Below, one piece after another: positions 53,347-63,163 of a stretch of 64,000 bases of DNA. How positions within the stretch are numbered: the stretch's first letter is position 1; each line of letters starts with the position of its first letter. The position numbers were made by a program, and so were the translations under genes. The notes under the pieces were generated by a model. That model saw only the letters and a program-made list of their open reading frames with translations, was not told the DNA's origin and searched no databases. This stretch comes from an uncultured Mucispirillum sp. (GTDB taxonomy: Bacteria > Chrysiogenota > Deferribacteres > Deferribacterales > Mucispirillaceae), in the NCBI GenBank assembly GCA_944324465.1, contig CALUWI010000008.1:1-64000 (forward strand), given 5' to 3'.

Positions 53347-54411
53347 ATGGCAGAAAATCAGGACGGAGCAGAAAAGAGCGAGGAAGCCACTTCCAAGAAA
53401 AAGGAAGATGCCCGGAAAGAAGGTAATGTTGCCAAAAGTATGGACTTATCTTCTGGTGTGCTGCTTGTGGCAGCAGTTGCGGCAATGTATGTCTATGTAC
53501 CTTATATGCTTGATAATTTTGAAAATCTTGTAGAAGAATTTTTCAAATTTAATAATTTTACTATTACTCAGGATTCTGCAGCTGATTTATTTATGTTTTC
53601 TCTGCAGTTTATGGCAAAAGTAACTTTTCCTATATTTGCCCTTCTTTTTGTATTAGCAATAGGTATAAATGCGTATCAGGTAGGCTTTTATATTTCTACA
53701 AAAGCAATAGAACCTAAATTTAACAAGCTCAATTTCTTTGCGAATTTTATGAAAACATTTTTTAATAAACGCAAAGTAGTAGAGCTTATAAAATCACTTT
53801 TAAAAATATTTGTTCTGACAGCTTATGCCTGGTATTTAGTTCATAATGAGTTTGATACAATTGTCCGAATGACAGATGCAGATTACAGAGACCAGATGGT
53901 ATATCTTGGTCATTTGGTTTTTGATGTGGCAATCCGTATTGCAGCATTAGTGCTTGTAATAGGTATTGCAGATTATGCTTATCAAAAATGGCAGCATAAT
54001 GAAGACTTAAAAATGACAAAGCAGGAAGTAAAAGAAGAATATAAGCAGATGGAAGGGGACCCTATTGTAAAAAACCGTATCAGACAGGCTCAAAGAGATG
54101 CGGCAAGGCAGCGTATGATGGAGGAAGTTCCTAAATCAGATGTAGTAATTACTAACCCTACCCATTATGCTGTTGCAATAAGATATGATATGGATGTGGA
54201 TAGAGCACCAAAGGTTGTTGCAAAAGGTCAGCGGCTGATGGCATTAAAAATAAAAGAAATAGCAAGAGCCAGTGGGGTAAAAATAGTGGAAGACCCGCCG
54301 CTTGCAAGAACACTGTATAACTCTGTAGAAGTTGATGAGGAAATACCAGAAACACTTTATAAAGCACTGGCACAAATCCTTATGACTCTTGATAAGTTTA
54401 GAAGAAGATAA
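53347..54411 (+). CDS. flhB: flagellar biosynthesis protein FlhB
   Basis: FlhB is the substrate-specificity switch of the flagellar export gate. The 354-residue protein starts with the typical polar, basic N-terminus (EKSEEATSKKKEDARKEGNV). Four membrane helices and a cytoplasmic domain with the autocleavage motif NPTH in VITNPTHYAVAIRYD follow. All expected elements are present. Normally it lies next to flhA; here a chemoreceptor gene and an IS separate them. Confidence 0.95.
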   Translation: MAENQDGAEKSEEATSKKKEDARKEGNVAKSMDLSSGVLLVAAVAAMYVYVPYMLDNFENLVEEFFKFNNFTITQDSAADLFMFSLQFMAKVTFPIFALLFVLAIGINAYQVGFYISTKAIEPKFNKLNFFANFMKTFFNKRKVVELIKSLLKIFVLTAYAWYLVHNEFDTIVRMTDADYRDQMVYLGHLVFDVAIRIAALVLVIGIADYAYQKWQHNEDLKMTKQEVKEEYKQMEGDPIVKNRIRQAQRDAARQRMMEEVPKSDVVITNPTHYAVAIRYDMDVDRAPKVVAKGQRLMALKIKEIARASGVKIVEDPPLARTLYNSVEVDEEIPETLYKALAQILMTLDKFRRR

Positions 54412-54495
54412 TTTTTAAAAAATAAATTTTAAATATACAAAGCTGCTTTTTAAATTAAATATTATTGTAAAAAGATATGATAATATATTTTCTTG

Positions 54496-54524
54496 TTGAC
54501 AAGATTATCTTATTATTCTATGAA
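54496..54524 (+). promoter_or_regulatory. candidate promoter of the second chemoreceptor gene
   Basis: A perfect TTGACA (54496-54501) with a 17-base spacer to TATGAA (54519-54524) lies about 100 bases ahead of the start. The -10 is imperfect. No sigma-28 motif was found. Confidence 0.35.
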
Positions 54525-54626
54525 GTAAAAATAATAGTTACATAAGTGTATAAAAAAATAGCAGGGTGTAAATCTTATTATTTTTTTATATTTCTTAGTA
54601 ATACAATATTTTAGTGGAGAGAATAT

Positions 54627-56552
54627 ATGAGTAAAATTAATTTATCATTAAGAGCAAAACTCTTAATAGTATCTGCTGCTGCATTAATTATGACAGTATT
54701 AGTTTTAATTTCTTTCAATTACTTTAGTATGCATACCAGCTCTATGAATCTTTATAAAAATATTCAAAATAGAGTGACAGATAACATTGCAACTATCTTA
54801 GGAAAAGATTTTGACAGATATACAAGCGGTATTACTATGCTTGCAAAATCAATACAGGCAGATACTCCTGCAGATTTAGTTGCCAAATATAAACTTGCAT
54901 TTGAAGAAACAAAAAGCACTCTTGATGTTTCAAATATTATGGCTGCCTTTGATGACGGCACATTTTACAGTGTTAATAATTTAGGTCTTGACTCAGATTA
55001 TGACCATAGAACAAGAGACTGGTATAAAGATGGTGTATCAGCTAATGGCTTAACTATTTCAAAAGCATATATTGACCAGGTTCGTAAAGATGCGCCATGT
55101 ATCTCTATAAGTTATCCATTAACAACAGGAAATGGTGTGAAAGGTATTATAACTTTTGATGTATATCTTGATTTTGCTGCTCTTTATAAAAAAATGGCAA
55201 ACGAAACAGTTGATGGTAAATTTTATTTAATGGAACGGGATACAACTATTGTTTCAGCACTGGAAAGTGGTGTTCTTCTTAAAAAAGCAGACAGCATATT
55301 TGCTGCAGAATTAGGCAACTTTATTAAAAGTGTAATAAACGGTTCAGTTTCTTCAAAAGAATATGTTGATTATGTAAGCCGTGCTGGTGAAGAGCGTATG
55401 GGAACAGTTTATAAACTTCCTGGATATGACTTATATGTGTTATATGGTATAAGCGGCAATCTGGTTGTAAAACAGATAAGAACAGTAGCTCTGCAAAGTA
55501 CTCTTTTTGGTTTAGTTCTTTTAGCAGTATCTCTTATAGTTGTTCTTTTTGTTTTAAGAATGTCATTAAATACATTAACTGTATTCCAAAAACAAATTAC
55601 AAGTGCAGCAGAAAGTAAAGACTTAACTGTCCGTATTGAATCAAAAACTGATGATGAGTTAGGTCAGATTGCTAAAGGTGTTAATACATTCATAAAATCT
55701 ATGGAAAGTGTAATAAAAGAAGTAAGAGATTCTATTGAAGAAGTAGCATCAGCTAACAACCAGCTTGCAGCAACTATGGAAGAATTATCTACTACTTTTG
55801 ATTCTCAGGCTCATCAGGTATCTGAAATGGTAGACGGTATGGGTCAGGTAAGTAATATTTCTAAAAATACAAGCGATGCTCTTGAAACAAATATGCAGTT
55901 CTTAGAAACAACTGCTGATAATACAAGAAAAGAAGCTGAAAATTTAGATAAAGTAAGCAGCGATATGGGTGATATTGAAAGAGATACAATATCATTATCT
56001 GAAACTATCCGCCACTTATCAGACAGCTCTGCACAGATAGGCAACATATTAAATGTAATTAATGATATAGCAAACCAGACTAACCTGCTTGCATTAAATG
56101 CAGCTATTGAGGCAGCTCGTGCTGGTGAAGCAGGCAGAGGTTTTGCAGTTGTTGCAGATGAAGTAAGGAAACTTGCAGAAAGAACACAACATGCAATCGG
56201 CGAAGTAGAAACTATTATTAATGAGTTATCAAGAGATTCTGAAAATGCATCTAATGCTATGAATAAATCTGTAACAAGTGTTCAAGAAGGTGCTGGAAAT
56301 ATTCAAAGTGTTACAGGTGAAATTAAACGAGCAGTAGAAGATGTTACAAACCTTTATACTGATATGAAACCTATTTCTCAGTCAGTATCAGACCAGTATG
56401 TTACAATTCAGTCTGTTGTAGATAATGCACAGGTAGTAGCAGCAGGTATTGAAGAAAGTAATGCAGCAGTAAATGAAGTAAATAATACTGTAAGCCATCT
56501 GCAGCAAAGAACTGAAAGGCTGAAAAGGTTAATTGAACAGTTCAGAGTTTAA
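54627..56552 (+). CDS. methyl-accepting chemotaxis protein with dCache sensor
   Basis: The 641-residue receptor has a first membrane helix (about 10-30), a double-Cache periplasmic sensor (about 35-285) with [12 protein letters not shown], typical of ligand-binding dCache pockets, a second helix (about 290-312), HAMP and the cytoplasmic signalling domain. The tip is [20 protein letters not shown]. Amino acids are common ligands for this class but that is not shown here. It lies between flhB and the IS, in flagellar context. Confidence 0.94.
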   Translation: MSKINLSLRAKLLIVSAAALIMTVLVLISFNYFSMHTSSMNLYKNIQNRVTDNIATILGKDFDRYTSGITMLAKSIQADTPADLVAKYKLAFEETKSTLDVSNIMAAFDDGTFYSVNNLGLDSDYDHRTRDWYKDGVSANGLTISKAYIDQVRKDAPCISISYPLTTGNGVKGIITFDVYLDFAALYKKMANETVDGKFYLMERDTTIVSALESGVLLKKADSIFAAELGNFIKSVINGSVSSKEYVDYVSRAGEERMGTVYKLPGYDLYVLYGISGNLVVKQIRTVALQSTLFGLVLLAVSLIVVLFVLRMSLNTLTVFQKQITSAAESKDLTVRIESKTDDELGQIAKGVNTFIKSMESVIKEVRDSIEEVASANNQLAATMEELSTTFDSQAHQVSEMVDGMGQVSNISKNTSDALETNMQFLETTADNTRKEAENLDKVSSDMGDIERDTISLSETIRHLSDSSAQIGNILNVINDIANQTNLLALNAAIEAARAGEAGRGFAVVADEVRKLAERTQHAIGEVETIINELSRDSENASNAMNKSVTSVQEGAGNIQSVTGEIKRAVEDVTNLYTDMKPISQSVSDQYVTIQSVVDNAQVVAAGIEESNAAVNEVNNTVSHLQQRTERLKRLIEQFRV

Positions 56553-56581
56553 TATTTTATTATAATATAAATTCTTTTAAG

Positions 56582-56617
56582 TCCCTGTATATTACACTAA
56601 TATACAGGGATTTTTTT
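56582..56617 (+). terminator. terminator of the dCache chemoreceptor gene
   Basis: TCCCTGTATATTA (56582... see arms near 56583-56595) pairs with TAATATACAGGGA (56598-56610) around a three-base loop, followed by seven T. Confidence 0.92.
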
Positions 56618-56632
56618 ATGTAAGAGCACAAG

Positions 56633-57693
56633 ACATATGTTACAAACAAGTGGATAAAAAAATACCTCCTAGTAATATAATAGTTATCAAGTAAAATAAA
56701 CTAAACTAAGAGGTATCACAATGAATAAAGTGATAATAACAAAAGAGATGTTATTTCGTCAACGATTATGTGAGTATGCGAAGAAAAAAGGCGTGATAAA
56801 AGCAGCCCGTAAATACCAAACGAACCGAATGTTTGTATATAGGCAATTAAAGAAATGGGATGGAACAGTAAAGAGTTTAAGTTTGCGAAGCCGTAGACCG
56901 AAGACATTCCCCAATAAGCATACCGAAGAAGAATTGCATTTAATAAGCATTATGTATTTAGAACATGGTCTATATGGTAATGCAGAGTTGTATGTAAGAC
57001 TTAAAGAATGTGGCTATAATCGTAGTTTTGGCAGTATGTGTAAGCAGATAAGGGCAAAAGGATTAAAGTCTGTTAAAAGGAAAAAGAAGAGTTATACTAA
57101 ATATAATAATATAACAGGTCAGTATATTGGAGATAAGGTTCAGATAGATATTAAATATGTTCCACAAGAGTGCATTATGTTTCCCAGCTATGGAAAAAAT
57201 ATTATCAGATTACAGCTATAGATGAATACAGTAGAAAGAGAATATTAGAGATAGTGGAAGAAAAAAACACTTTTGAAACTGGCAAGTTTTTAGAACAACT
57301 GGAAAGTAAATTTGACTTTCCCATACATACAATTCAAGTAGATAATGGTTATGAGTTTGTAAATGACAAAGAAGTAACAAATAGGAAAACCTACTTTGAA
57401 GAAGTAGCAGAAAAGAAAGGATATATTATTAAACGAATACGACCTTATTCTCCATGGCAGAATGGAAAGGTAGAAAGAAGTCATAGAGAAGATGAGAAGA
57501 TTTTATATGCTAATAATAAATTTTATACTAAAAATGAATTAATTAATGCTGTTAAAATACATCAGGATAGATATAATAATACAGCTAAAATATGCTTAAA
57601 CTTTAAATCTCCTTGTGAAGTTGCTGAGGAAAATAAATTATTGCTTGATTTATAATATAATAAGATTTATTTTTTTAAAAGTGTAACATATGT
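56633..57693 (+). mobile_element. IS element with 12-bp terminal inverted repeats
   Basis: ACATATGTTACA (56633-56644) and TGTAACATATGT (57682-57693) are perfect inverted repeats around one transposase gene in two frames. The outer boundary may extend a few bases, as partial similarity continues (CACAAG/CAACA). No clear target duplication is visible. Size about 1.06 kb and an integrase-type transposase fit the IS481/IS3 group. It separates the flhB-chemoreceptor genes from flhA. Confidence 0.75.
56721..57655 (+). pseudogene. IS481/IS3-type transposase split by a -1 frame change at an A6 run
   Basis: The first frame (56721-57221) encodes a helix-turn-helix region and the first catalytic aspartate (VQIDIKYVP). 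The second (from about 57170, to 57655) has TAIDEYSRKRIL, the second aspartate in IQVDNGYEF and the glutamate in NGKVERSHRED. Read with a -1 shift at the six-A run (57195-57200) the protein becomes continuous, about 311 residues, with the family sequence YGKKYYQITAIDEYSR. It is either a frameshift mutation or programmed slippage; the short run favours mutation slightly. Confidence 0.7.
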
Positions 57694-57838
57694 GTTGTTA
57701 GTTAAGAAAATATCCCGCTTTTTTTCATTTTTTTTCTGGAAAAAATAATATAATTTTTATATAATATAAAAAAGTATGGCTATAATAAGCTGTATAGTAT
57801 ATATACTATATCAGTAAGTAAATATTTTAAGGATAAAT

Positions 57839-59974
57839 ATGGCAGAGCAGAAAGCAAATTTAACATTGTCTACTATTATGAAAAAACTTTCAAAGCAGAC
57901 TGAAATAGTATTGCCTATTAGCTTTATGGCAATACTGGCAGTTCTTTTTGTGCCAGTTCCGCCTATTGTTCTTGACTTTTTTCTTGCTATAAGTATATCT
58001 TTAAGCCTTATTATACTTTTTGTTTCTATTGCAGCAGAAAGACCGCTGGATTTTTCATCGTTTCCATTTATTCTGCTTTTTACAACACTTTTCAGGCTTT
58101 CGTTAAATGTATCTACCACAAGAACAATACTTCTTCACGGTCATGAAGGTCCAGATGCAGCTGGTGAAATTATCCGTGCATTTGGTCAGTTTGTTGTTGG
58201 TGGTAATTACGCTGTTGGTATTATTGTATTTATCATACTTATTTTAATTAACTTTATGGTTATTACAAAAGGTTCTGGCAGGGTTGCTGAGGTTGCTGCA
58301 CGATTTACATTAGATGCTATGCCTGGTAAGCAGATGGCTATTGATGCAGACTTAAATGCTGGTATCATTAATGAAGATGAGGCAAGAAAACGCAGGGAAG
58401 ATGTTAGAAGGGAGGCGGATTTCTACGGTAGTATGGATGGTGCTTCTAAGTTTGTCCGTGGTGATGCTGTTGCAGGTCTTATTATTACAGCTATAAATAT
58501 TATTGGTGGTTTAGCACTTGGTATGCTGCAGCATGGTCTTCCTGTTGCTGAAGCTGCTTCTACATATACAATCTTAACTATTGGTGATGGTCTTGTTGGT
58601 CAGATTCCTGCACTTATTATTTCTACATCTGCAGGTATTATTGTAACAAGGGCTGGTAATGATTCTAGTGCTGGTACATTTTCAAAACAGCTTACTAAAC
58701 AGCTTTTTCCTGACCCAAGGATATTATTTTTAGCAGGCGGTATTCTGCTTTTCTTTGCTGTTATTCCTGGTATGCCGAAGCTGTCTTTTTTCACTGTTGG
58801 TATTATTTTAATTGCAGTAGGTTATCTAATGCATAAAAAAGTTAAAATTGGCGGCAGTGTAGAAGAAGATGAAGAAGAAAATGAAGAAGAAAAACCACCT
58901 GCACCAGAGGAAGAAGAAGTTAAAGAACTGCTTGAAATGGATACAATGGAGCTTGAAATAGGCTTTGGAATTATTCCGCTTGTTGATGCAGCTCAAGGCG
59001 GTACACTTTTAAATAGAATAAAATCTATCAGACGGCAGATAGCTCTTGAAATGGGCTTTATTGTTCCACCTGTAAGAATAAGGGATAATCTGCAGCTTGA
59101 TGCAGATGAATATGTAGTGCTGCTTAGAGGTGTACGCACTGCAAAAGGCAATGTTATGCCTGACAGATATATGGCAATGAACCCAGCAGGACCAATGGAT
59201 GATATTAATGGTATTCCAACAAAAGAGCCGGCTTTTGGTCTTCCTGCAAAATGGGTAGATGAAGTAGAAAAAGAAAAGGCAGAAATTTCTGGATACACTA
59301 TTGTGGACCCAGCAACTATTATTGCTACACACTTAACAGAAGTTATTAAGAAAAATTCAGCAGAACTTCTTGGAAGACAGGAAACTCAAGACCTGCTTGA
59401 TAAACTGAAAGAAAAACATCCAAAAATTGTTGAAGATGTTGTGCCTGGTATATTAGATTTAAGTACATTAAACAGAGTGCTGCAAAACCTTTTAAAAGAG
59501 CGTGTTTCAATTAGAAACTTACAGACTATTTTAGAAGCACTTGCAACTTATGGCACTATGAATAAAGATATAGAATATTTAACTGAAAAAGTACGCTTTG
59601 CACTGCGTAAGCAGATTACAGAAAGTCTTTTAGCACAAGACGGCAAACTTTATGTATTTGCACTTCCTCAGCCTATTGAGCAGCTTATTATTAAAAATAT
59701 GCACCCATCAGACGAGGGTAAAGAGATTGTTATAGACCCTGCAACAGCAAGGAAAATTTTAACAGGACTTATGGATAAAACAGAAGAAGTTACTGCAAAA
59801 GGTATTCCGCCAGTTTTATTTGTATCTCAGCCTATCCGCTTTGCTATGAGACGCTTTGTGGAAAAATATTCCCCTAGCTTAAATATTATAGCCCATACTG
59901 AAGTGGCAGATAATGTTCAAATAGATTCTCTTGGCACAGTTTTAATTAAAAATGATGATAATAAAGGGCAGTGA
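57839..59974 (+). CDS. flhA: flagellar biosynthesis protein FlhA
   Basis: FlhA is the proton-driven core of the flagellar export apparatus. The 711-residue protein has eight N-terminal membrane helices (about residues 20-340). The FHIPEP family signature region is in SRPLDFSSFPFILLFTTLFRLSLN-type sequence with the RTILLHGH block. An acidic linker (about 345-370, EEDEEENEEEK) and a large cytoplasmic substrate-binding domain follow. Length is normal. It follows the IS by about 145 bases and overlaps the next gene by four. Confidence 0.96.
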   Translation: MAEQKANLTLSTIMKKLSKQTEIVLPISFMAILAVLFVPVPPIVLDFFLAISISLSLIILFVSIAAERPLDFSSFPFILLFTTLFRLSLNVSTTRTILLHGHEGPDAAGEIIRAFGQFVVGGNYAVGIIVFIILILINFMVITKGSGRVAEVAARFTLDAMPGKQMAIDADLNAGIINEDEARKRREDVRREADFYGSMDGASKFVRGDAVAGLIITAINIIGGLALGMLQHGLPVAEAASTYTILTIGDGLVGQIPALIISTSAGIIVTRAGNDSSAGTFSKQLTKQLFPDPRILFLAGGILLFFAVIPGMPKLSFFTVGIILIAVGYLMHKKVKIGGSVEEDEEENEEEKPPAPEEEEVKELLEMDTMELEIGFGIIPLVDAAQGGTLLNRIKSIRRQIALEMGFIVPPVRIRDNLQLDADEYVVLLRGVRTAKGNVMPDRYMAMNPAGPMDDINGIPTKEPAFGLPAKWVDEVEKEKAEISGYTIVDPATIIATHLTEVIKKNSAELLGRQETQDLLDKLKEKHPKIVEDVVPGILDLSTLNRVLQNLLKERVSIRNLQTILEALATYGTMNKDIEYLTEKVRFALRKQITESLLAQDGKLYVFALPQPIEQLIIKNMHPSDEGKEIVIDPATARKILTGLMDKTEEVTAKGIPPVLFVSQPIRFAMRRFVEKYSPSLNIIAHTEVADNVQIDSLGTVLIKNDDNKGQ

Positions 59975-60870
59975 TGAGCTGCTCTAAATTATCAGGCATA
60001 TTTTTACTATGTTTTTTTCTTTTTGTTTTTCCTAATCTCTGCCTGTGTGCTCCAAAGTGTGATTTTATTATCACTAAAAAAGATTTATCAGAAATGCGTA
60101 AAGGCAGAGTATATAATTCTGCAAACACATCAGGCACTGCCTGCCTTAAAAACTATGACAACAGAGATATTTTATTTCCAATAAAAAATGGAAAAATAGA
60201 AGGTACTGCTGTTATGTACTATTATGATGATTTTATAGAAGAAACAACACCATATAAAAACAGCAAAAGAGAAGGGATTGAAAAAAGATATTTTCCAAAC
60301 GGTGCATTATTAAGGTCTACACCATATAAAAATGATAAGATAGAAGGTATTGAAAAAATATACTATGAAATAGGCGGCGTAGAATCTGAAATACCATATA
60401 AAAACGACAGAGTAGATGGTATTAGAAAAGATTACTATATAGACGGCACATTAGCTGCAAGATTTTCTTATAAAAATGATTATAAGGAAGGGCCTGCCAA
60501 AAAATACTACCATGACGGGCAAATCAAATTAGAAAGAATGTATAAAATGGGCAGGAAACACGGCTATGAAAGGTCATATACAGATGAAGGAATAATGACT
60601 GAAGAGATACCTTTTTATGAGGGCAGTGTAAATGGCACATTAAAAGTATTTGATAAAGAAACAGGAAAACCATTTTTATTTGTAGATTTTGTAAAAGGCA
60701 TAAAGCATGGCAAAGCAGTAAAATATTCTGCTGATGGTAAAGTGTATGCTGTAATTAATTTTGAAAATGATTATGCTGTCAGCGGCAAATGCACTAACGG
60801 CTATAAACTTACTCCAAAAGATTTAGAAACTATTCAGTTTAGTATATATAGAATCCAGTGCGGCAAATAA
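59971..60870 (+). CDS. exported MORN-repeat (YwqK-like) protein
   Basis: The 299-residue protein has a signal peptide (residues 1-27, ending LCLCA) and about eight tandem MORN_2-type repeats of roughly 23 residues with the pattern PYKNxxxEGxxKxYYxxG. Proteins of this kind are commonly annotated as YwqK-family antitoxins, but that name is weak evidence of function and export argues against a cytoplasmic antitoxin role. ATGA overlap couples it to flhA. Confidence 0.8.
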   Translation: MMSCSKLSGIFLLCFFLFVFPNLCLCAPKCDFIITKKDLSEMRKGRVYNSANTSGTACLKNYDNRDILFPIKNGKIEGTAVMYYYDDFIEETTPYKNSKREGIEKRYFPNGALLRSTPYKNDKIEGIEKIYYEIGGVESEIPYKNDRVDGIRKDYYIDGTLAARFSYKNDYKEGPAKKYYHDGQIKLERMYKMGRKHGYERSYTDEGIMTEEIPFYEGSVNGTLKVFDKETGKPFLFVDFVKGIKHGKAVKYSADGKVYAVINFENDYAVSGKCTNGYKLTPKDLETIQFSIYRIQCGK

Positions 60871-60970
60871 TACAAGCTGGTGAAAGTATCAGGCAAATAA
60901 TTTACATTATCAGATATTGCAAAATTCTGTAATCTTATATAATCTTCATAAAAAAAACGGGAGAAATAAT

Positions 60971-61549
60971 ATGACAGAATATGAAAAACTATTGTCAGGT
61001 AAATATTATGACGGCAGAGATAAAGACTGCTGGGCAAAACAGTCAAAAGCAAAAAATCTTACAGTAAAATTTAATAATCTTGATTTTAATGATGCAGAAA
61101 ATCACCGTAAAATATTAGAAGAACTTCTTGGCGGAATAGCTGAAGATGCAGATATTTTAGCACCTTTTAACTGTGATTATGGTAAGCATATATTTTTAGG
61201 TAAGGGCTCTTTTATTAACTATAACTGTTCTTTTTTAGATACAGGATATATAGAAATAGGGGAATATGTAATGATTGGTCCAGATGTAAAAATATATACA
61301 GCCAACCACCCAGTTAGAAGTGAAGATAGATACTATATTGATGAAAACGGAAAAAAATTCTGGCATACTTTTACAGAAAAAGTAACAATAGGAAATAATG
61401 TATGGATAGGCGGCGGAGCAATAATATGCCCTAATGTAACAATAGGTGATAATACAGTTATAGGTGCAGGAAGTGTTGTAACAAAATCTATACCTGCTGG
61501 AGTTATAGCAGCAGGCAACCCATGCAGAGTAATAAAGGAAAATAAGTAG
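60971..61549 (+). CDS. maltose O-acetyltransferase-like hexapeptide enzyme
   Basis: The start at 60971 (MTEYEKLLSG) has GGGAG upstream; the frame extends back to 60917 but the earlier ATG is not family-like. The 192-residue protein has the N-terminal Mac domain (MTEYEKLLSGKYYDGRDKD) and a left-handed beta-helix of hexapeptide repeats, for example IGNNVWIGGGAIICPNVTIG. The catalytic histidine is in YTANHPVRSE. It transfers acetyl from acetyl-CoA to a sugar. The acceptor (maltose, galactoside or an LPS sugar) is undetermined. Confidence 0.9.
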   Translation: MTEYEKLLSGKYYDGRDKDCWAKQSKAKNLTVKFNNLDFNDAENHRKILEELLGGIAEDADILAPFNCDYGKHIFLGKGSFINYNCSFLDTGYIEIGEYVMIGPDVKIYTANHPVRSEDRYYIDENGKKFWHTFTEKVTIGNNVWIGGGAIICPNVTIGDNTVIGAGSVVTKSIPAGVIAAGNPCRVIKENK

Positions 61550-61557
61550 ATATAATT

Positions 61558-62142
61558 CTGGTAGTACCCCATTTTTTTATAATAATACTAATAACTATAT
61601 AATAATTAAAATAAAATATTTACTAGAATTAAAAATAGAACTTAAAAATTATTATATATTAATATGGCATTATATCCGCTTTTAAATGATGTTCCCCTGT
61701 TATTTTATTACCTTTGCGACTTAATTGTATATGAACAATTTTTTCGGAATGATTTGCTGACAGAAAGTTTTAAGCGATAGCGAGTTGCTGCAGCAATGCG
61801 AGTGTTTTTTACGAGGACACTACGCCCGACTGAGTAAGGAGGAAATAAAAAAAGTGGCTGATAGAAAAAATTGAGAATGTTTATACAATTGGAGCAAAAA
61901 TACAGGAAGTATTTTCTTCAGCAAGCATATGCGAATTTATTTCGGATATGCGTGGTTATAAAAATTCAGGGATGAATTTTTATATAAAAGTATAATAGGT
62001 TTTAAAATAACAAAAAATTTGATATATGAGATTTGCGGCGGTAGGATAGTTTAAAATATACTACAAATACATAAATAATAATTACTAAGTTTATTATAAA
62101 TCATAATTTTTAATCATAGTTTAAAAAATGGGGATAAAGCAG
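61558..62142. mobile_element. enlarged mosaic copy of the palindromic MITE
   Basis: The left end (61558-61579) differs from the 22-bp end of the 1.7-kb MITE by one base, yet the interior from about 61609 matches the 30.3-kb copy nearly base for base. The right end (AAAAAATGGGGATAAAGCAG) is of the 30.3-kb type. Two insertions enlarge it: about 61800-61865, the 59-bp segment also found at 23321-23379, and about 61900-61995. ATATAAT flanks both sides (61550-61556 and 62143-62149). It fills the space between the acetyltransferase and flgH. Confidence 0.7.
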
Positions 62143-62154
62143 ATATAATAACTT

Positions 62155-62181
62155 GACCTGCTTAATTATCTTAAGCAGGTC
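62155..62181. terminator. terminator of the flgA-flgH minus-strand genes
   Basis: GACCTGCTTAA (62155-62165) and TTAAGCAGGTC (62171-62181) are perfect 11-bp arms about 50 bases past the flgH stop. On the minus strand AAGTTATTATATCT follows, so the T-run is broken. Confidence 0.7.
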
Positions 62182-62232
62182 GTGAAAGTGAGAAATGAGT
62201 ATGTATGAAAGTAAATGAAAAATTTATTTTAA

Positions 62233-62958
62233 TTAAAATGGCCAGATAACATCTATAACTTTACCAAGCCAGCCTTTTTTAGTTGCCTGAGATAATGCAC
62301 CAGCACCAGTATAAGTGATTTGAGCATCAGCTATGGCACTTGATGATACAGTGTTTGCTGCATCTATATCTTTCTGTCTGACTATACCTTTTAATGTAAT
62401 AGTCTGTTTTTCCTGGTCAATAATTATTTCTCTGTTTCCTTCAATAACTAAGTTGCCAGAAGGCATAATGTCTACAATTCTTGCGGCAATAGTTGCAGTA
62501 AAAGTATCTGCCTTATTGCTTGAACCCTGTCCCTGATGGCTGTTGCCTGTTGTAGCTGCAATAGTTGGCTGGAATGCAGCACCTGAGCCTAAGAAGTTAT
62601 TAACACCTAAGTTTGTAGGAAGTCCAAGCATTGCTGTAACATTGGCATTATAAGTTGTAGTTTTAGATGCAGAATTATTTGTAGAGTTAGAAGCAGAAGA
62701 ATCTTCTTCAATTCTTACAATTACAACATCGCCAATTCTTCTTGCCTTATAGTCTAAAAATATAGTGCCGCTTGAGCCAACATCTGACCATAAGGAAGGG
62801 TTTGGTTTATTCATTTCAGCTTCCTGCAGTTTATATGCTTCTATTTCCGATTTATACCCAGATGATGGAATAGAAGTAATTACATCATCATAACCTTTTG
62901 AAGCACATCCTGAAAGGGCTGCAATTATAACTGCTAATAATAAAATATTTTTTTTCAT
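62233..62958 (-). CDS. flgH: flagellar L-ring protein FlgH
   Basis: FlgH forms the outer-membrane L-ring of the flagellar basal body. The start at 62958 (MKKNILLLAVI) is supported by GGCGGTGA upstream; the frame runs back to 63021 without a better site. The lipobox is LSGC, so the mature protein is a lipoprotein of about 225 residues. SLWSDVGSSGTIFLDYKARR, GDVVIVRIEE and the C-terminal LSQATKKGWLGKVIDVIWPF segment match the family. Confidence 0.94.
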   Translation of the reverse strand: MKKNILLLAVIIAALSGCASKGYDDVITSIPSSGYKSEIEAYKLQEAEMNKPNPSLWSDVGSSGTIFLDYKARRIGDVVIVRIEEDSSASNSTNNSASKTTTYNANVTAMLGLPTNLGVNNFLGSGAAFQPTIAATTGNSHQGQGSSNKADTFTATIAARIVDIMPSGNLVIEGNREIIIDQEKQTITLKGIVRQKDIDAANTVSSSAIADAQITYTGAGALSQATKKGWLGKVIDVIWPF

Positions 62959-63163
62959 ATATTCACCGCCTAAATATAATATAATATCTTCCTGCAAATA
63001 TATAAGCAAAAGATATGCCAATAATGATTGATAAGATAAGAGAAACCTGCCTGAAATTACAGTTATTTAAATTTTGGGAAGCGAAATAACCATAACCCAG
63101 GCAATAGTAAGGAGGTAAAAATGTTATATTCACTATATACTTTATAAGTATTGAATATATTTT

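Noticed and set aside
57770-57790. Sigma-54 promoter before flhA (ATGGCTATAATAAGCTG)
   Set aside because: GG and GC are nine bases apart instead of the required ten and the -24 element is poor.
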